Of a stretch of 41,275 bases of DNA, positions 9,346 to 18,172 are shown piece by piece. Under the pieces are notes generated by a model. It was not told the DNA's origin and did not search any database. It worked only from the letters and a program-made list of their open reading frames with translations. The position numbers and the translations under genes are program-made. The DNA comes from an uncultured Bacteroidota bacterium (GTDB lineage: Bacteria > Bacteroidota > Bacteroidia > Bacteroidales > F082). Each line of letters begins with the position of its first letter. Position 1 is the stretch's first letter. The stretch lies in contig CAITDJ010000113.1 of assembly GCA_903891085.1 (NCBI GenBank), positions 1 through 41,275 of the forward strand, in the 5' to 3' direction.

Positions 9346-9627
9346 TTACTGAAACAATTTCTGTTTATTATACGATTTCATCAATCCGTTTTTCGTTTTT
9401 TTTTGATTGCTGATATATTCACGAACAATTATTGCCGCCTGTTTCATATCGGTTGCATTTATCATCACTTTTATATCATTTGGATACAACGGGGTGTTGC
9501 CATATGCAGTCCCGATATCATTCCGTAAAAATGATTCAATATCAGCATCTTTGAACAAACTGACAATCATGCCAACCTCCCAGGCTGTTCCTGAAAATAT
9601 TTCGATGATCGTGTCTTTATCCTGCAT
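9346..9627 (-). CDS. DUF2007-like putative signal-transducing protein, first gene of the hpd operon
   Basis: This 93-residue protein matches the DUF2007 pattern: an N-terminal strand, a helix with EVGMIVSLFKDADIESFLRND, a short loop, then a strand IKVMINATD and a helix AAIIVREYI. The fold is ACT/PII-like, and family members are annotated only as putative signal transducers. The basic tail (KKTKNGLMKSYNKQK) extends past the domain. The gene lies 46 bp downstream of a consensus promoter and ends 12 bp before hpdB, so it is almost certainly co-transcribed with the decarboxylase. Its role is unknown; a regulatory or chaperone-like function for the radical enzyme is only an inference from position. 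Confidence 0.7.
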   Translation of the reverse strand: MQDKDTIIEIFSGTAWEVGMIVSLFKDADIESFLRNDIGTAYGNTPLYPNDIKVMINATDMKQAAIIVREYISNQKKTKNGLMKSYNKQKLFQ

Positions 9628-9672
9628 TTGATTTACAATAAATTAGTTAAAAATCAAACAATTACACAGCGT

Positions 9673-9704
9673 CAAATTTACCAAACTTTTCAAAATTAAT
9701 CAAA
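9673..9704 (-). promoter_or_regulatory. Bacteroidota-type promoter of the hpd operon
   Basis: On the minus strand TTTG (9704-9701) is followed after exactly 20 bp by TAAATTTG (9680-9673), matching the -33 TTTG / -7 TAnnTTTG consensus. Transcription would start near 9666, leaving a leader of about 40 nt before the ATG at 9627. The rest of 9628-9986 is AT-rich, and I found no clear promoter for the divergent desaturase. Confidence 0.55.
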
Positions 9705-9986
9705 TCATTTTTTATGGTTCTGCTAATGTGAATACAATCAACTTATTTCAACGGCATTTTGCGCAATTTTAACAATATTCTGAGATTGCCTGTTGCTTTT
9801 TGGTGAATAGAAAATCAGATGGAAACTATTTCTCACAAGCAAATGAACATTATCCATCATATTCTGTTGTTTTGAGCGACGAATTGGATTCCTGTATCTT
9901 GGGGTTAGATGTAATGATTTATTATCTAAAATACTGGTTAACAATGTTTATAACAATTATTTTATGTATTTAATCAAAATGTCAAC

Positions 9987-11057
9987 ATGATTTCACCTGA
10001 ATTCTCTCTCCCAACAAATACCTTTCACACCGAATTGAGAAAGCGCGTAAATGCTTACTTCAAAAATATTAACCTCAAGCAAACCGGTAATTTTAAATTG
10101 TATTTCAAAGCATTTATCATTATCACAGCTTTTCTGGCTGTGTACACACATCTGGTGTTTTTTACACCTTCCCTGATCTGGATTAGTCTGGTCGAGTGTA
10201 TCGCACTGGGCGGACTTACTGCAGCTATTGGCTTTAATATTATGCACGATGGCGCCCACGGAAGTTTCAGCACCAAAGAATGGATCAATGAGCTGGCCGG
10301 AATGTCAATTAATTTTTTGGGCGCCAATGTTTTTATGTGGAAAACCAAGCACAATGTGATTCACCATACATACACCAATATCAATGGTGTGGACGATGAT
10401 ATCGATGCAAGGCCATTCCTGCGCATGTGCGAAAGCCAAAAGAAATACAGCATCCATAATTTTCAGCATATTTACTTTTTATTCATCTACTCATTATTAT
10501 ATCTGTACTGGATATTTTTTACCGATTACAAGAAATATTTTTCGGGTAAAATTGGTTCCAGACCCATAAAAAAAATGAAACTAAGTGATCATTTCTCTTT
10601 CTGGGGATTTAAAGCACTGCATCTCATTTTATTTATTGTGATTCCGGTATATATGGTTGGTTTTCTTCCCTGGCTGCTTGGTTTCCTTGTGTATGGATTG
10701 TTTGCCGGTATTATTTTAAGTGTTGTATTTCAATTGGCACATACTGTTGAAGGCACCTATTTTCCGGTTGTCGATCAAAAAAATATTCAGATTGAAGACG
10801 AGTGGGTTATTCATCAGTTGAAAACCACCGCCAATTTTGCCACCCAAAATAAAGTTGTTTCTTGGTTTATTGGCGGTCTAAATTTTCAGATTGAGCACCA
10901 TTTGTTTAAGAAAATATCGCATGTACATTATCCTGCGTTGAGCAAAATTGTAAAACAGGTATGTTCAGAATACAATATTCCTTACATCGAATATCCAAAA
11001 GTACGTTTGGCATTTGCCTCGCACATCAACCATCTGTACAATATCGGAAAAAGCTAA
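9987..11057 (+). CDS. Membrane fatty-acid (acyl-CoA) desaturase
   Basis: This 356-residue integral membrane di-iron desaturase introduces a double bond into acyl chains and uses O2. Three His boxes are visible: HDGAH (87-91), HNVIHH (122-127) and QIEHH (301-305), with a further His at AHTVEG (252). The QxxHH third box is that of linoleoyl-CoA/front-end desaturases. Hydrophobic segments lie at about 41-60, 64-85, 160-178 and 208-250. No cytochrome b5 or ferredoxin domain is fused, so electrons must come from a separate donor. It is divergent from the hpd operon and convergent with the histidine kinase, 51 bp away. The substrate chain and regiospecificity cannot be read from sequence. Confidence 0.88.
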   Translation: MISPEFSLPTNTFHTELRKRVNAYFKNINLKQTGNFKLYFKAFIIITAFLAVYTHLVFFTPSLIWISLVECIALGGLTAAIGFNIMHDGAHGSFSTKEWINELAGMSINFLGANVFMWKTKHNVIHHTYTNINGVDDDIDARPFLRMCESQKKYSIHNFQHIYFLFIYSLLYLYWIFFTDYKKYFSGKIGSRPIKKMKLSDHFSFWGFKALHLILFIVIPVYMVGFLPWLLGFLVYGLFAGIILSVVFQLAHTVEGTYFPVVDQKNIQIEDEWVIHQLKTTANFATQNKVVSWFIGGLNFQIEHHLFKKISHVHYPALSKIVKQVCSEYNIPYIEYPKVRLAFASHINHLYNIGKS

Positions 11058-11108
11058 CGAAAGCCTTGAATGGTGAAGGTTACAGGGGTTTAACCCAGAT
11101 TAAAATAC

Positions 11109-13799
11109 TTATTGGTTAAGCAGCATCTGCAAATGATCGAATTCTTTCGATAGCCGGGCAATTAATGCTGATAACGATTTTGTTGTATCGGCATTTTTTT
11201 CAATTTCACCAGCAATATTACACAGTTCAACGCAACAGATAATCTGTGCCGAACCTCTGATCGATTTCGCATTCTTTTTCACCCTTTCGATATCCTTTTT
11301 AAGGTTGGCCAGTTTCATATCCTGAATATAGCCCGGAAAGGTTTCAATAGCATTCATAATCAATTCGTTGTAGATATTTTGATCTTCATGAATACGATCA
11401 AGGAAAGTGGCTTTATCAAAATGAACAATTTCAACTTCATTACTTACAATCACTTTCGACATATTTGATTCGACATGCAAAAGCCATGTATTCAATATCC
11501 GGCTGATGGTTCCCTCAACAACAGGTTTCGATAAATAATCGTCCATTCCTGCTTCACGACAGCGATCTTCCTCTCCTTTGACTGTTCCGGCTGTGAGTGC
11601 AACAATGGGCACCCGTTTTCCGGTAGTTGTTTCGTGTTTCCGTATGTGCTGAGCCGCTTCATAGCCGTTCAGCGTTGGCATCTGAATATCCATAAACAAC
11701 AGATCGGGATTGACCTGGGAAAAAAGTTCAACGGCTTCCTGACCATTATTTGCCTTTACTAAGGTCGCTGCCGGCAATAAATTTGCGATGATCGTGCTGG
11801 CCAGCATCATATTTATTTTATTATCCTCCGCAATCATGATGATAAAGGGAATGTCAGAAAGTTGTTTACGTTCGGGTTGGACTGTCTCAGCAACAATTTC
11901 TTTTGATAGCTCTTCAGGCAGATTGACTTTCGACAGGGCATCGAACAACTGGTTCATTTTTACAGGTTTAACCATGGTAACCTTTACGCCAAGCTGCCGA
12001 CCCTCTTTATGAATTTTTTCGTCATCTGACGAACTGTGCAAAAATATAACTGGCTGTTTTTCTGCAGAAAAATTGTATTTATCGCGTATCAGCCGTATCA
12101 CCTCAAGCCCATTCATGATTGGCATATTGTAATCCATAATGATGACATCATATGGTATATTTTCACTTATTTTTGACAAGGCCTCAAAACCGTCAGATGC
12201 AAGATCGGCATGAATATGCTGTGTTTCGAGCATATGTTGAATGATGAGGCGGTTGTTTTCATTGTCATCGACCACCAGCACATTCCTGATGCTGCCTAAT
12301 TCGCTATAAACAACCTTTTCTCCTGATTCAGCTTCCACCATAATAGAAAAGTAGAACCGGCTTCCTAAATCAGGTTCACTCTCGAGTTCAAGTTTTCCCC
12401 CCATCATTTCGACCAGTTTATTCGAAATGGTGAGTCCAAGTCCGGTACCGCCGTATTTTCGTGTAGTGGTTGAATCGGCCTGAGAGAATGAGTCGAATAT
12501 TTTTTGTTGTTTGTTGTGTGGGATGCCAATGCCGGTATCACGAACCGAGAATGTGAAGCGTGTTTTTCCTGTTACAGCGTCAGGCTTATCTGCTTCAATT
12601 TTTAGTTCAACCTCACCTGTTTCAGTAAATTTAAAGGCGTTACCCAGTAAATTGACGAGCACCTGCCGCAAACGGACTGAGTCGACGTGCATGAAACGGG
12701 GCAAATTGACTGAAAGATTCAGCAGCATTTCAAGTTTTTTTTCGTCGGCCCTGAATTTAAGAATATCAGAGATTTGTTCGGCCAGTTCAATTACATCTGT
12801 CTTTTCCGGATTCAATTCAAATTTTCCGGATTCAATTTTTGAGAAATCGAGTATGTCGTTAAGCAGGTCGAGCAATGAGTTGGCCGAATAAAAAACTGTT
12901 GACATATAATGCATTTGTGTATCATTCAGCCTGGTTTTCATCAGCAGGTCCGAAAAACCAATAACACCATTTAGTGGTGTACGGATTTCATGGCTCATAT
13001 TCGCCAGAAACTCTGATTTTGCATTACTGGCCATTTCGGCAGCTTCCTTCGCTTTAATCAGTGCAGTTTCAGCATTTTTGAGCGATGATATATCAACAAA
13101 TGATTCAACCAGACTTTTTCGGCCATTGAAAACAGTATGAACGACGGATTTCAGGATGGGTATTTGCTCACCTTTGGCATTGAGAAAAATTTTTTCGGCA
13201 GATTTAATTGTAACAGCGGGGCTGTTCAGGCTGCATGCATTAAAACCGGTCGGGCAAACAAATAAATGGCAAGGTTTTCCGATTATTTCTTCTTTGGTAA
13301 GTCCATGGAGGTCGGCCCCTTTTTTATTTATAAACGAAATCCGATGAGTTTCAAAATCGATGATCATTACACCAACATCTTGTGAATCGAGTATTTCGCG
13401 CAAATAGAATTCATTCTCTTTCAGCGATGTTTCCATTTGTTTTCTTTCTTCAATCAGCTTGATCAAAGAATCGAATAAATGGCTGTTGTCGGAGGAGTGA
13501 ACCTTTTTTTCAGTAATAATTGTTTGGTCTTCGGGGGTTAATGCATAAATTGCTTCCTCAATTTTACTTATTGTTTCGATCTGTGCCACCGTATCCTGAC
13601 GCTGTTTCAGGTAGGCGTCCCTAAGTTCCTGAGAACTGATTTCAATCGAATTCTGAAGCAATCGTGTATCGGTATCAAAGTTACTGTAAGAACCATTGAT
13701 TTCCTGAATAAATGCCTCCATATCAGCAGGCAAATTCTCCACCGAACCGAAGTGACGTTTAATCTGACGTAACAGTAGCTTGTTGAGATTGGTTTCCAT
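11109..13799 (-). CDS. Soluble hybrid histidine kinase (PAS-HisKA-HATPase-REC-REC-Hpt-like)
   Basis: This 896-residue protein has no membrane segment. Residues 1-125 are helical. A PAS domain (about 128-240) carries an unusual Cys/His cluster (Cys177, His178, Cys182, Cys189). HisKA has the phospho-His270 in MSHEIRTPLNG. The ATPase domain has Asn387, DTGIGIP (421-427) and GGTGLGL (450-456). Receiver 1 has Asp511/Asp512, Asp556 and Lys611; receiver 2 has Glu658/Asp659, Asp704 and Lys758. The C-terminal 795-896 region has the helical pattern of an Hpt domain, but the position of the phospho-accepting His is Lys845 (NAKSIRGSA instead of AHxLKGxA). It lies 13 bp after the FIST gene, so the pair is probably one signalling unit. 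No DNA-binding output domain is present; the output is unknown. Confidence 0.9.
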   Translation of the reverse strand: METNLNKLLLRQIKRHFGSVENLPADMEAFIQEINGSYSNFDTDTRLLQNSIEISSQELRDAYLKQRQDTVAQIETISKIEEAIYALTPEDQTIITEKKVHSSDNSHLFDSLIKLIEERKQMETSLKENEFYLREILDSQDVGVMIIDFETHRISFINKKGADLHGLTKEEIIGKPCHLFVCPTGFNACSLNSPAVTIKSAEKIFLNAKGEQIPILKSVVHTVFNGRKSLVESFVDISSLKNAETALIKAKEAAEMASNAKSEFLANMSHEIRTPLNGVIGFSDLLMKTRLNDTQMHYMSTVFYSANSLLDLLNDILDFSKIESGKFELNPEKTDVIELAEQISDILKFRADEKKLEMLLNLSVNLPRFMHVDSVRLRQVLVNLLGNAFKFTETGEVELKIEADKPDAVTGKTRFTFSVRDTGIGIPHNKQQKIFDSFSQADSTTTRKYGGTGLGLTISNKLVEMMGGKLELESEPDLGSRFYFSIMVEAESGEKVVYSELGSIRNVLVVDDNENNRLIIQHMLETQHIHADLASDGFEALSKISENIPYDVIIMDYNMPIMNGLEVIRLIRDKYNFSAEKQPVIFLHSSSDDEKIHKEGRQLGVKVTMVKPVKMNQLFDALSKVNLPEELSKEIVAETVQPERKQLSDIPFIIMIAEDNKINMMLASTIIANLLPAATLVKANNGQEAVELFSQVNPDLLFMDIQMPTLNGYEAAQHIRKHETTTGKRVPIVALTAGTVKGEEDRCREAGMDDYLSKPVVEGTISRILNTWLLHVESNMSKVIVSNEVEIVHFDKATFLDRIHEDQNIYNELIMNAIETFPGYIQDMKLANLKKDIERVKKNAKSIRGSAQIICCVELCNIAGEIEKNADTTKSLSALIARLSKEFDHLQMLLNQ

Positions 13800-13812
13800 A
13801 AAAAAACATGGG

Positions 13813-14955
13813 TTATACTTCCCTAAATAGTGTGATTGTCATGGTTTGGTTGTGCAGTTCACAATGATTGTCGAATGGTTTCATCGGACAGATTTCACCG
13901 TAAGAATAGAAACCGGTTATTTCGGGAGAACTCCCGATGATCTCGCGGACTATTTCAAGTTCTTCTTCCACCCTTTGTTTCAGCACGAGTTTACGCCCAA
14001 CGCAACTGATCAGTATGGCCAGGTCGGGAGAAGTATTCCCCAGACTAATATTCGACATTGACGCTGCCCCACTGGCACCATCGATCAGTTTGTCGTGATT
14101 GGCCCGCATGAGTCTGACGTATTCTCCCTGAGGCAAATCGCCTGCAAAAACCATACTTCCATCCGCTTCGTTTACGGATAATACAGTTCTAACCAATGAA
14201 GTTTCTCCATCTTTAAGTAATAAACTCAGCGGGAAAAGCAATGCAGAAGCCGGCAGGTTGGAAGCGTGTTCGCCAAGGTATTTTTTATATAGTTCCAGAG
14301 CCGGGTGTCCGTCAAGTTCGTAGAGCACATTGCCCGTCGATTTTGTAATCATCCTGTCAACGCCAAATGAATCCCAGCCACCCATTGATCCATAACCAAT
14401 CTGAAGATTTTCACCATAGAAGCCGATGGCCAACACAAGATTCTTTTCGGCGGCTTTATTATAAACGATGACTGTTTCGGTGAAGCTGGCCTGATCGCCT
14501 GCCAATCCACCGGTCACAGGAATCCTGTCGTTCAGCTTGTTATTAATGCCTTTTGTTAATTCGCTGCCATTAATATTTAATCCTTCGGAGAGAATCATCA
14601 TGTGAACAAGATTTTTCTTATCGAGTTTTCCGGCCAGCTTTTCACCAATCGCAAAACTATCATCCATTGATTCAATATGTTCCACGGCAATTTCGACAGA
14701 AGTTTTTTCGAACCAAACTGCTGTACAAACTATATTACTGGTAAAAACCTCTTCCTGACAAATTTCTCCCGAAGTAGAACAACCAACCAATTGTGCATTC
14801 GGATATTCGGCCCGAACCTTATCAATAAGTGATTGAATTTTAAGTAACTCCCTATTGCCAAACAAAAATACAAGCTGAGCAATATCAGCCAGTTTCTTAT
14901 CAGTTTTGATGACCCAACCATTCGCTTTGTGGTAAATTCTCTGTTCAGTTTTCAT
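13813..14955 (-). CDS. FIST-domain sensory protein
   Basis: This 380-residue cytoplasmic protein has FIST N and C domains. Landmarks are VGCSTSGEI (58-66), the GGLAGD motif in the middle, ALELYKKYLG at the FIST_C border and FYSYGEICP near the C-terminus. FIST proteins are ligand sensors that usually work with a signalling enzyme. The NosP subgroup binds heme and nitric oxide and inhibits a neighbouring histidine kinase. Here the gene is directly upstream of a soluble hybrid kinase with a 13-bp gap, the same arrangement. I cannot assign a heme ligand, so NO sensing is a hypothesis; an amino-acid or other small ligand is equally possible. Confidence 0.85.
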   Translation of the reverse strand: MKTEQRIYHKANGWVIKTDKKLADIAQLVFLFGNRELLKIQSLIDKVRAEYPNAQLVGCSTSGEICQEEVFTSNIVCTAVWFEKTSVEIAVEHIESMDDSFAIGEKLAGKLDKKNLVHMMILSEGLNINGSELTKGINNKLNDRIPVTGGLAGDQASFTETVIVYNKAAEKNLVLAIGFYGENLQIGYGSMGGWDSFGVDRMITKSTGNVLYELDGHPALELYKKYLGEHASNLPASALLFPLSLLLKDGETSLVRTVLSVNEADGSMVFAGDLPQGEYVRLMRANHDKLIDGASGAASMSNISLGNTSPDLAILISCVGRKLVLKQRVEEELEIVREIIGSSPEITGFYSYGEICPMKPFDNHCELHNQTMTITLFREV

Positions 14956-15660
14956 AATTAGAATTATTTCCGGGTTTCAATTGAACAACATGGCACTTTT
15001 CTATCAGACTATTTAAAAATGTTCATGCACGAATGCAACTATTAAATAAGTAATATTGATCTGCTTTAACGATACTGAACAGTAAACGTATCAGGAGTTT
15101 TACCAAATTTAAACTTAACCCCTGTCTATGTCACTTCATGTTCTGATAAATCAAATGTACCATACATTTTTAACATCTCCAACATTTTTTTATTTAAACA
15201 ACGAGGGTTGCTATGCAAAAGCAACGTAAAGATATGGAAAGATAATAGAAGAAAACAAATGGATAATCCCTCCACTTTCAGTTAATTTGGAGAGAGATTT
15301 TCCAAGAAATATCCATACAATCAGCAATATTGAAATACTAGTGGATTTTTGTAGTCTATTCAAGCTCATTTCCTGAATGAATATTGGCTTATCAATTTTT
15401 GTAAAATTGGAATAGTCAATTTTTTAAATTTATGAAAAAAGTAGTTCTTGTTGTAGTCATGAAAGATAACGAACAGAAAAACAAAGAGATAAAATAGTTG
15501 AATCATGGTTTAAAATAAATACTTTTTCCCAATATAGGAATTGATTCCCAATATTGTCAATTTATAATTAATCTTTACAACTCGTATTATCCTCGTTTTA
15601 TGCGTTTTACATCTTTGGCATCTAATTCGCTATATCTCTCGTGACCTAAAATGCATTATT
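14956..15660. other. 705-bp intergenic region between divergent FIST and LruC genes
   Basis: This AT-rich stretch holds the candidate promoter at 15152-15182, a second -7-like TAAATTTG on the minus strand at 15104-15111, and a hairpin GTTGCT/AGCAAC at 15207-15225. A 21-codon frame begins at 15432 on the plus strand, but nothing supports it as a gene. No promoter for the LruC lipoprotein is recognisable. Confidence 0.4.
15152..15182 (-). promoter_or_regulatory. Candidate promoter of the FIST-kinase operon
   Basis: On the minus strand TTG (15182-15180), 20 bp and TACATTTG (15159-15152) fit the Bacteroidota consensus. Transcription would start near 15145, giving a leader of about 190 nt before the FIST start at 14955, which is unusually long. 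Confidence 0.4.
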
Positions 15661-17745
15661 ATGAAAAAAGTTAAATTATTGGGGTTTTTGATCGTTTTCA
15701 CCTTCATTGCTCTAAGTTGCAATAAATATAACGATCCAATTCCGGAAGATAATGTTATCCATTCCGTGAGTGATCTGGTTGTTCCGGCTGATTTCGACTG
15801 GAAAACTACCCAAACAATCACAGTGTCTGTTCAACTTCCTTCAAGTGGTGAAATTCAACCATTGATTATTACCAACCGTGATGGAAGTAAACGCTATTTC
15901 AGAGGTTATCCTGAAGATGGTTCCAGAACGGTGAACACTGTTATTACAATTCCTTCCTATTTGAATGAATTGAGACTTACCTATAATGGCACAACAGGAC
16001 CAAATGTGGTTTTTGTTAGTAGCGGAATCCTTTCATACAATTTCAACAATACTACTAAATCAGCAACATCACATGATAATGACGATTGTGACCTGGATGG
16101 CTTCATCACCTATTCCAAGGGAGGATGGGGAGCAAAAAATGGTGAGGTAGCTGATCTTCGCAATGAGCATTTTGATCAGGTATATCCTACAAATTTTGTC
16201 GTAGGCGATCCTGCACATTATAAAATCACCTTTAATTCTTCAAATGACGTTAAAAACTATTTACCCGGCGGAGGAACTCCAAGGGTGCTGACTCGCAACT
16301 GGACCAACCCAAGCGAAGATGATGAACTTGGAAATATGGCAGATCAAATCATCGCCGCACGACTAAACCGTGACTATAACGAAGCTGGTTTTCTTGGTGA
16401 CAATCCCGATTTTACACTTGGTGAACTTGTTTTTGAAGACGGACCATTTGCCAATATGAGTGTAAATGACTTCCTTGCAATGGCTGAAATAGCACTTGGT
16501 GGAGGCGGTTTGAACGGTCATTCGGTGGAAGATTACAAAGATGCTGCAGAAAATATTATCGACAGCTTTCATGAAGGCGATAACGAACACATTCTAACTT
16601 GCCCTACAAATCCCGACCTGGAAGACCCATTTATTGAACTAACATCCAATTGTTCTGATCCTGATGTTGTTTTCACTATCACGAATTCAGGTGATGGAGA
16701 TATGACAAGTGCAAAGACATTTGTTCTTTATAAAAACAATGTGCAGATCGACAATGGTTCGTATCAGTTAGATGTCAATGAAACTTATGACATTACCGAA
16801 TCAGGATACGATACAGATGAGTTCAAACTGGTTATTGAAACTCCTGCACAGGGTTCTTTACAGGAAATTATTACCGGCTGCGGTGAAGAAGAAGATGATG
16901 ATGATGACGACAATACAAGCGAACAACTTGCTGGAACTTTGGCTTATGAAGATTTATGGCCAGGTAAAGGTGATTATGATTTCAATGACCTCATCATCGA
17001 TTATGATTTTGTTGTCAACAAAAACGCACAGGAAATAGTTCAAAATATCACCGCAACCTTTGTTGTGAAAGCGTTTGGAGCATCTTATCACAATGGGTTC
17101 GGATTTACCTTCCCAGCTGTTTCTCCGGAAGATATCGTTTCGGTAAGCGGAACCAACATAGTCAACAACACCGTATTTGATATTGCATCAAACGGACTTG
17201 AAAACGGACAAAGCAAAGCAACAATCATTGTTTTTGACGATGCCCGCCGCGTAATGCCTCAGACTACCGGAGGTATCGGGGTAAACACCCAATTAGCCTA
17301 CGATTTTATTGATCCTGTTACCATTGTCGTGAACATCACTTTTGCAAGTGGTGCTGTTACATACAGCCAGCTGAATATCGGGGAATTCAATCCGTTCATT
17401 ACCGTTAACACAACGATCAACGATTCACCCGGTTCACGCGGTCTGGAAGTTCATTTACCCGGTTACGAGCCCTCAGATCTTTTTGACGAATCGTATTTCG
17501 GACAGCTGGATGACAATTCATCCTTTGCTGAAGGACGATATTTCGTAACTGAAAACAACCTCCCATGGGCAATAAATATTGCCGAAGGATTTGATTGGGT
17601 AGTTGAATTTCAGGATATTACAGGTGCTTATAACTATTTTGCCGAATGGGCACAGAGTGGTGGAATCAACTATGCCGACTGGTATCTCGATAATAACGGG
17701 TACCGTAACGATAACATGATTTACCCGACACAGATCGGCAACTAA
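15661..17745 (+). CDS. LruC-domain (DUF4842-type) surface lipoprotein
   Basis: This is a 694-residue exported lipoprotein. The signal peptide ends in the lipobox IALSC (lipid Cys20). A run of acidic residues (about 409-417, EEEDDDDDD) separates an N-terminal half from the LruC domain, which starts at YEDLWPGKGDYDFNDL (about 428) and continues to the C-terminus (NMIYPTQIGN). The N-terminal half contains a Ser/Thr/Asp-rich region and an Ig-like segment (about 320-400) with a Cys near each end. LruC-domain proteins are Bacteroidota and Leptospira surface lipoproteins of unknown function. The gene is monocistronic and ends 33 bp before a strong terminator. Confidence 0.85.
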   Translation: MKKVKLLGFLIVFTFIALSCNKYNDPIPEDNVIHSVSDLVVPADFDWKTTQTITVSVQLPSSGEIQPLIITNRDGSKRYFRGYPEDGSRTVNTVITIPSYLNELRLTYNGTTGPNVVFVSSGILSYNFNNTTKSATSHDNDDCDLDGFITYSKGGWGAKNGEVADLRNEHFDQVYPTNFVVGDPAHYKITFNSSNDVKNYLPGGGTPRVLTRNWTNPSEDDELGNMADQIIAARLNRDYNEAGFLGDNPDFTLGELVFEDGPFANMSVNDFLAMAEIALGGGGLNGHSVEDYKDAAENIIDSFHEGDNEHILTCPTNPDLEDPFIELTSNCSDPDVVFTITNSGDGDMTSAKTFVLYKNNVQIDNGSYQLDVNETYDITESGYDTDEFKLVIETPAQGSLQEIITGCGEEEDDDDDDNTSEQLAGTLAYEDLWPGKGDYDFNDLIIDYDFVVNKNAQEIVQNITATFVVKAFGASYHNGFGFTFPAVSPEDIVSVSGTNIVNNTVFDIASNGLENGQSKATIIVFDDARRVMPQTTGGIGVNTQLAYDFIDPVTIVVNITFASGAVTYSQLNIGEFNPFITVNTTINDSPGSRGLEVHLPGYEPSDLFDESYFGQLDDNSSFAEGRYFVTENNLPWAINIAEGFDWVVEFQDITGAYNYFAEWAQSGGINYADWYLDNNGYRNDNMIYPTQIGN

Positions 17746-17777
17746 ACAAGCAAATTACATTTTCATAATTTGGTCAG

Positions 17778-17823
17778 GCAAATACTTCTTCAGTCGAAAG
17801 ACGGTTGAAGTATTTGCTTTTTT
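17778..17823 (+). terminator. Rho-independent terminator after the LruC lipoprotein gene
   Basis: A perfect 11-bp stem GCAAATACTTC (17778-17788) / GAAGTATTTGC (17807-17817) with an 18-nt loop is followed directly by TTTTTT. It acts for the plus strand. It also borders the 3' end of the minus-strand remnant, but there is no T tract on that side. Confidence 0.8.
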
Positions 17824-18132
17824 ATTCATCCCTGATAGATGGAGGAGTTATTTCCTGATAAGATCCACATCTCAACGATTCATCCTTGTTGGCTAACACC
17901 ATATTAAAGCTTCCATTGCTTCCAATTTTTAACTGATTCTCCTAAGGCAGCATTGATTTGACATCAGCAACCACTTTATTAAAATCTGTCTGGAATCTCT
18001 CATTAGGCACATTAACCACTAAATATCAGCACGATATGATTCAGGCAGCATGATTTTCGTCCGACAGTAATTATAATGATCATGCGGATGCTCAACAGAA
18101 CTTTTATCAGCCACAAAACAGATTTGTAACAT
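17822..18132 (-). pseudogene. Decayed remnant of an unrecognised gene
   Basis: Reading leftwards from the ATG at 18132, one frame gives MLQICFVADKSSVEHPHD and then YRADI-stop at 18021-18019. A one-base frame change at that point continues coherently as VVNVPNERFQTDFNKVVADV, then KSMLP, a stop (17944-17942), ENQLKIGSNGSFNMVLANKD and so on to a stop at 17822. Amino-acid composition and codon pattern look coding across both breaks, so this is best read as a gene with one frameshift and one nonsense change. I do not recognise the family. It follows the Cache lipoprotein gene by 40 bp and may once have been its operon partner. Confidence 0.45.
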
Positions 18133-18172
18133 AAATAACAACGAAAAATATCAAAAGAATTTTTTGGAATTG

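Noticed and set aside
9628..9657. TTGAT...ATCAA half-sites resembling an FNR/CRP operator upstream of the hpd operon
   Set aside because: The half-sites are 20 bp apart instead of 4 and lie downstream of the predicted transcription start.
15432..15497. 21-codon frame starting MKKVVLVVV
   Set aside because: Too short and lacking a ribosome-binding site or partner.
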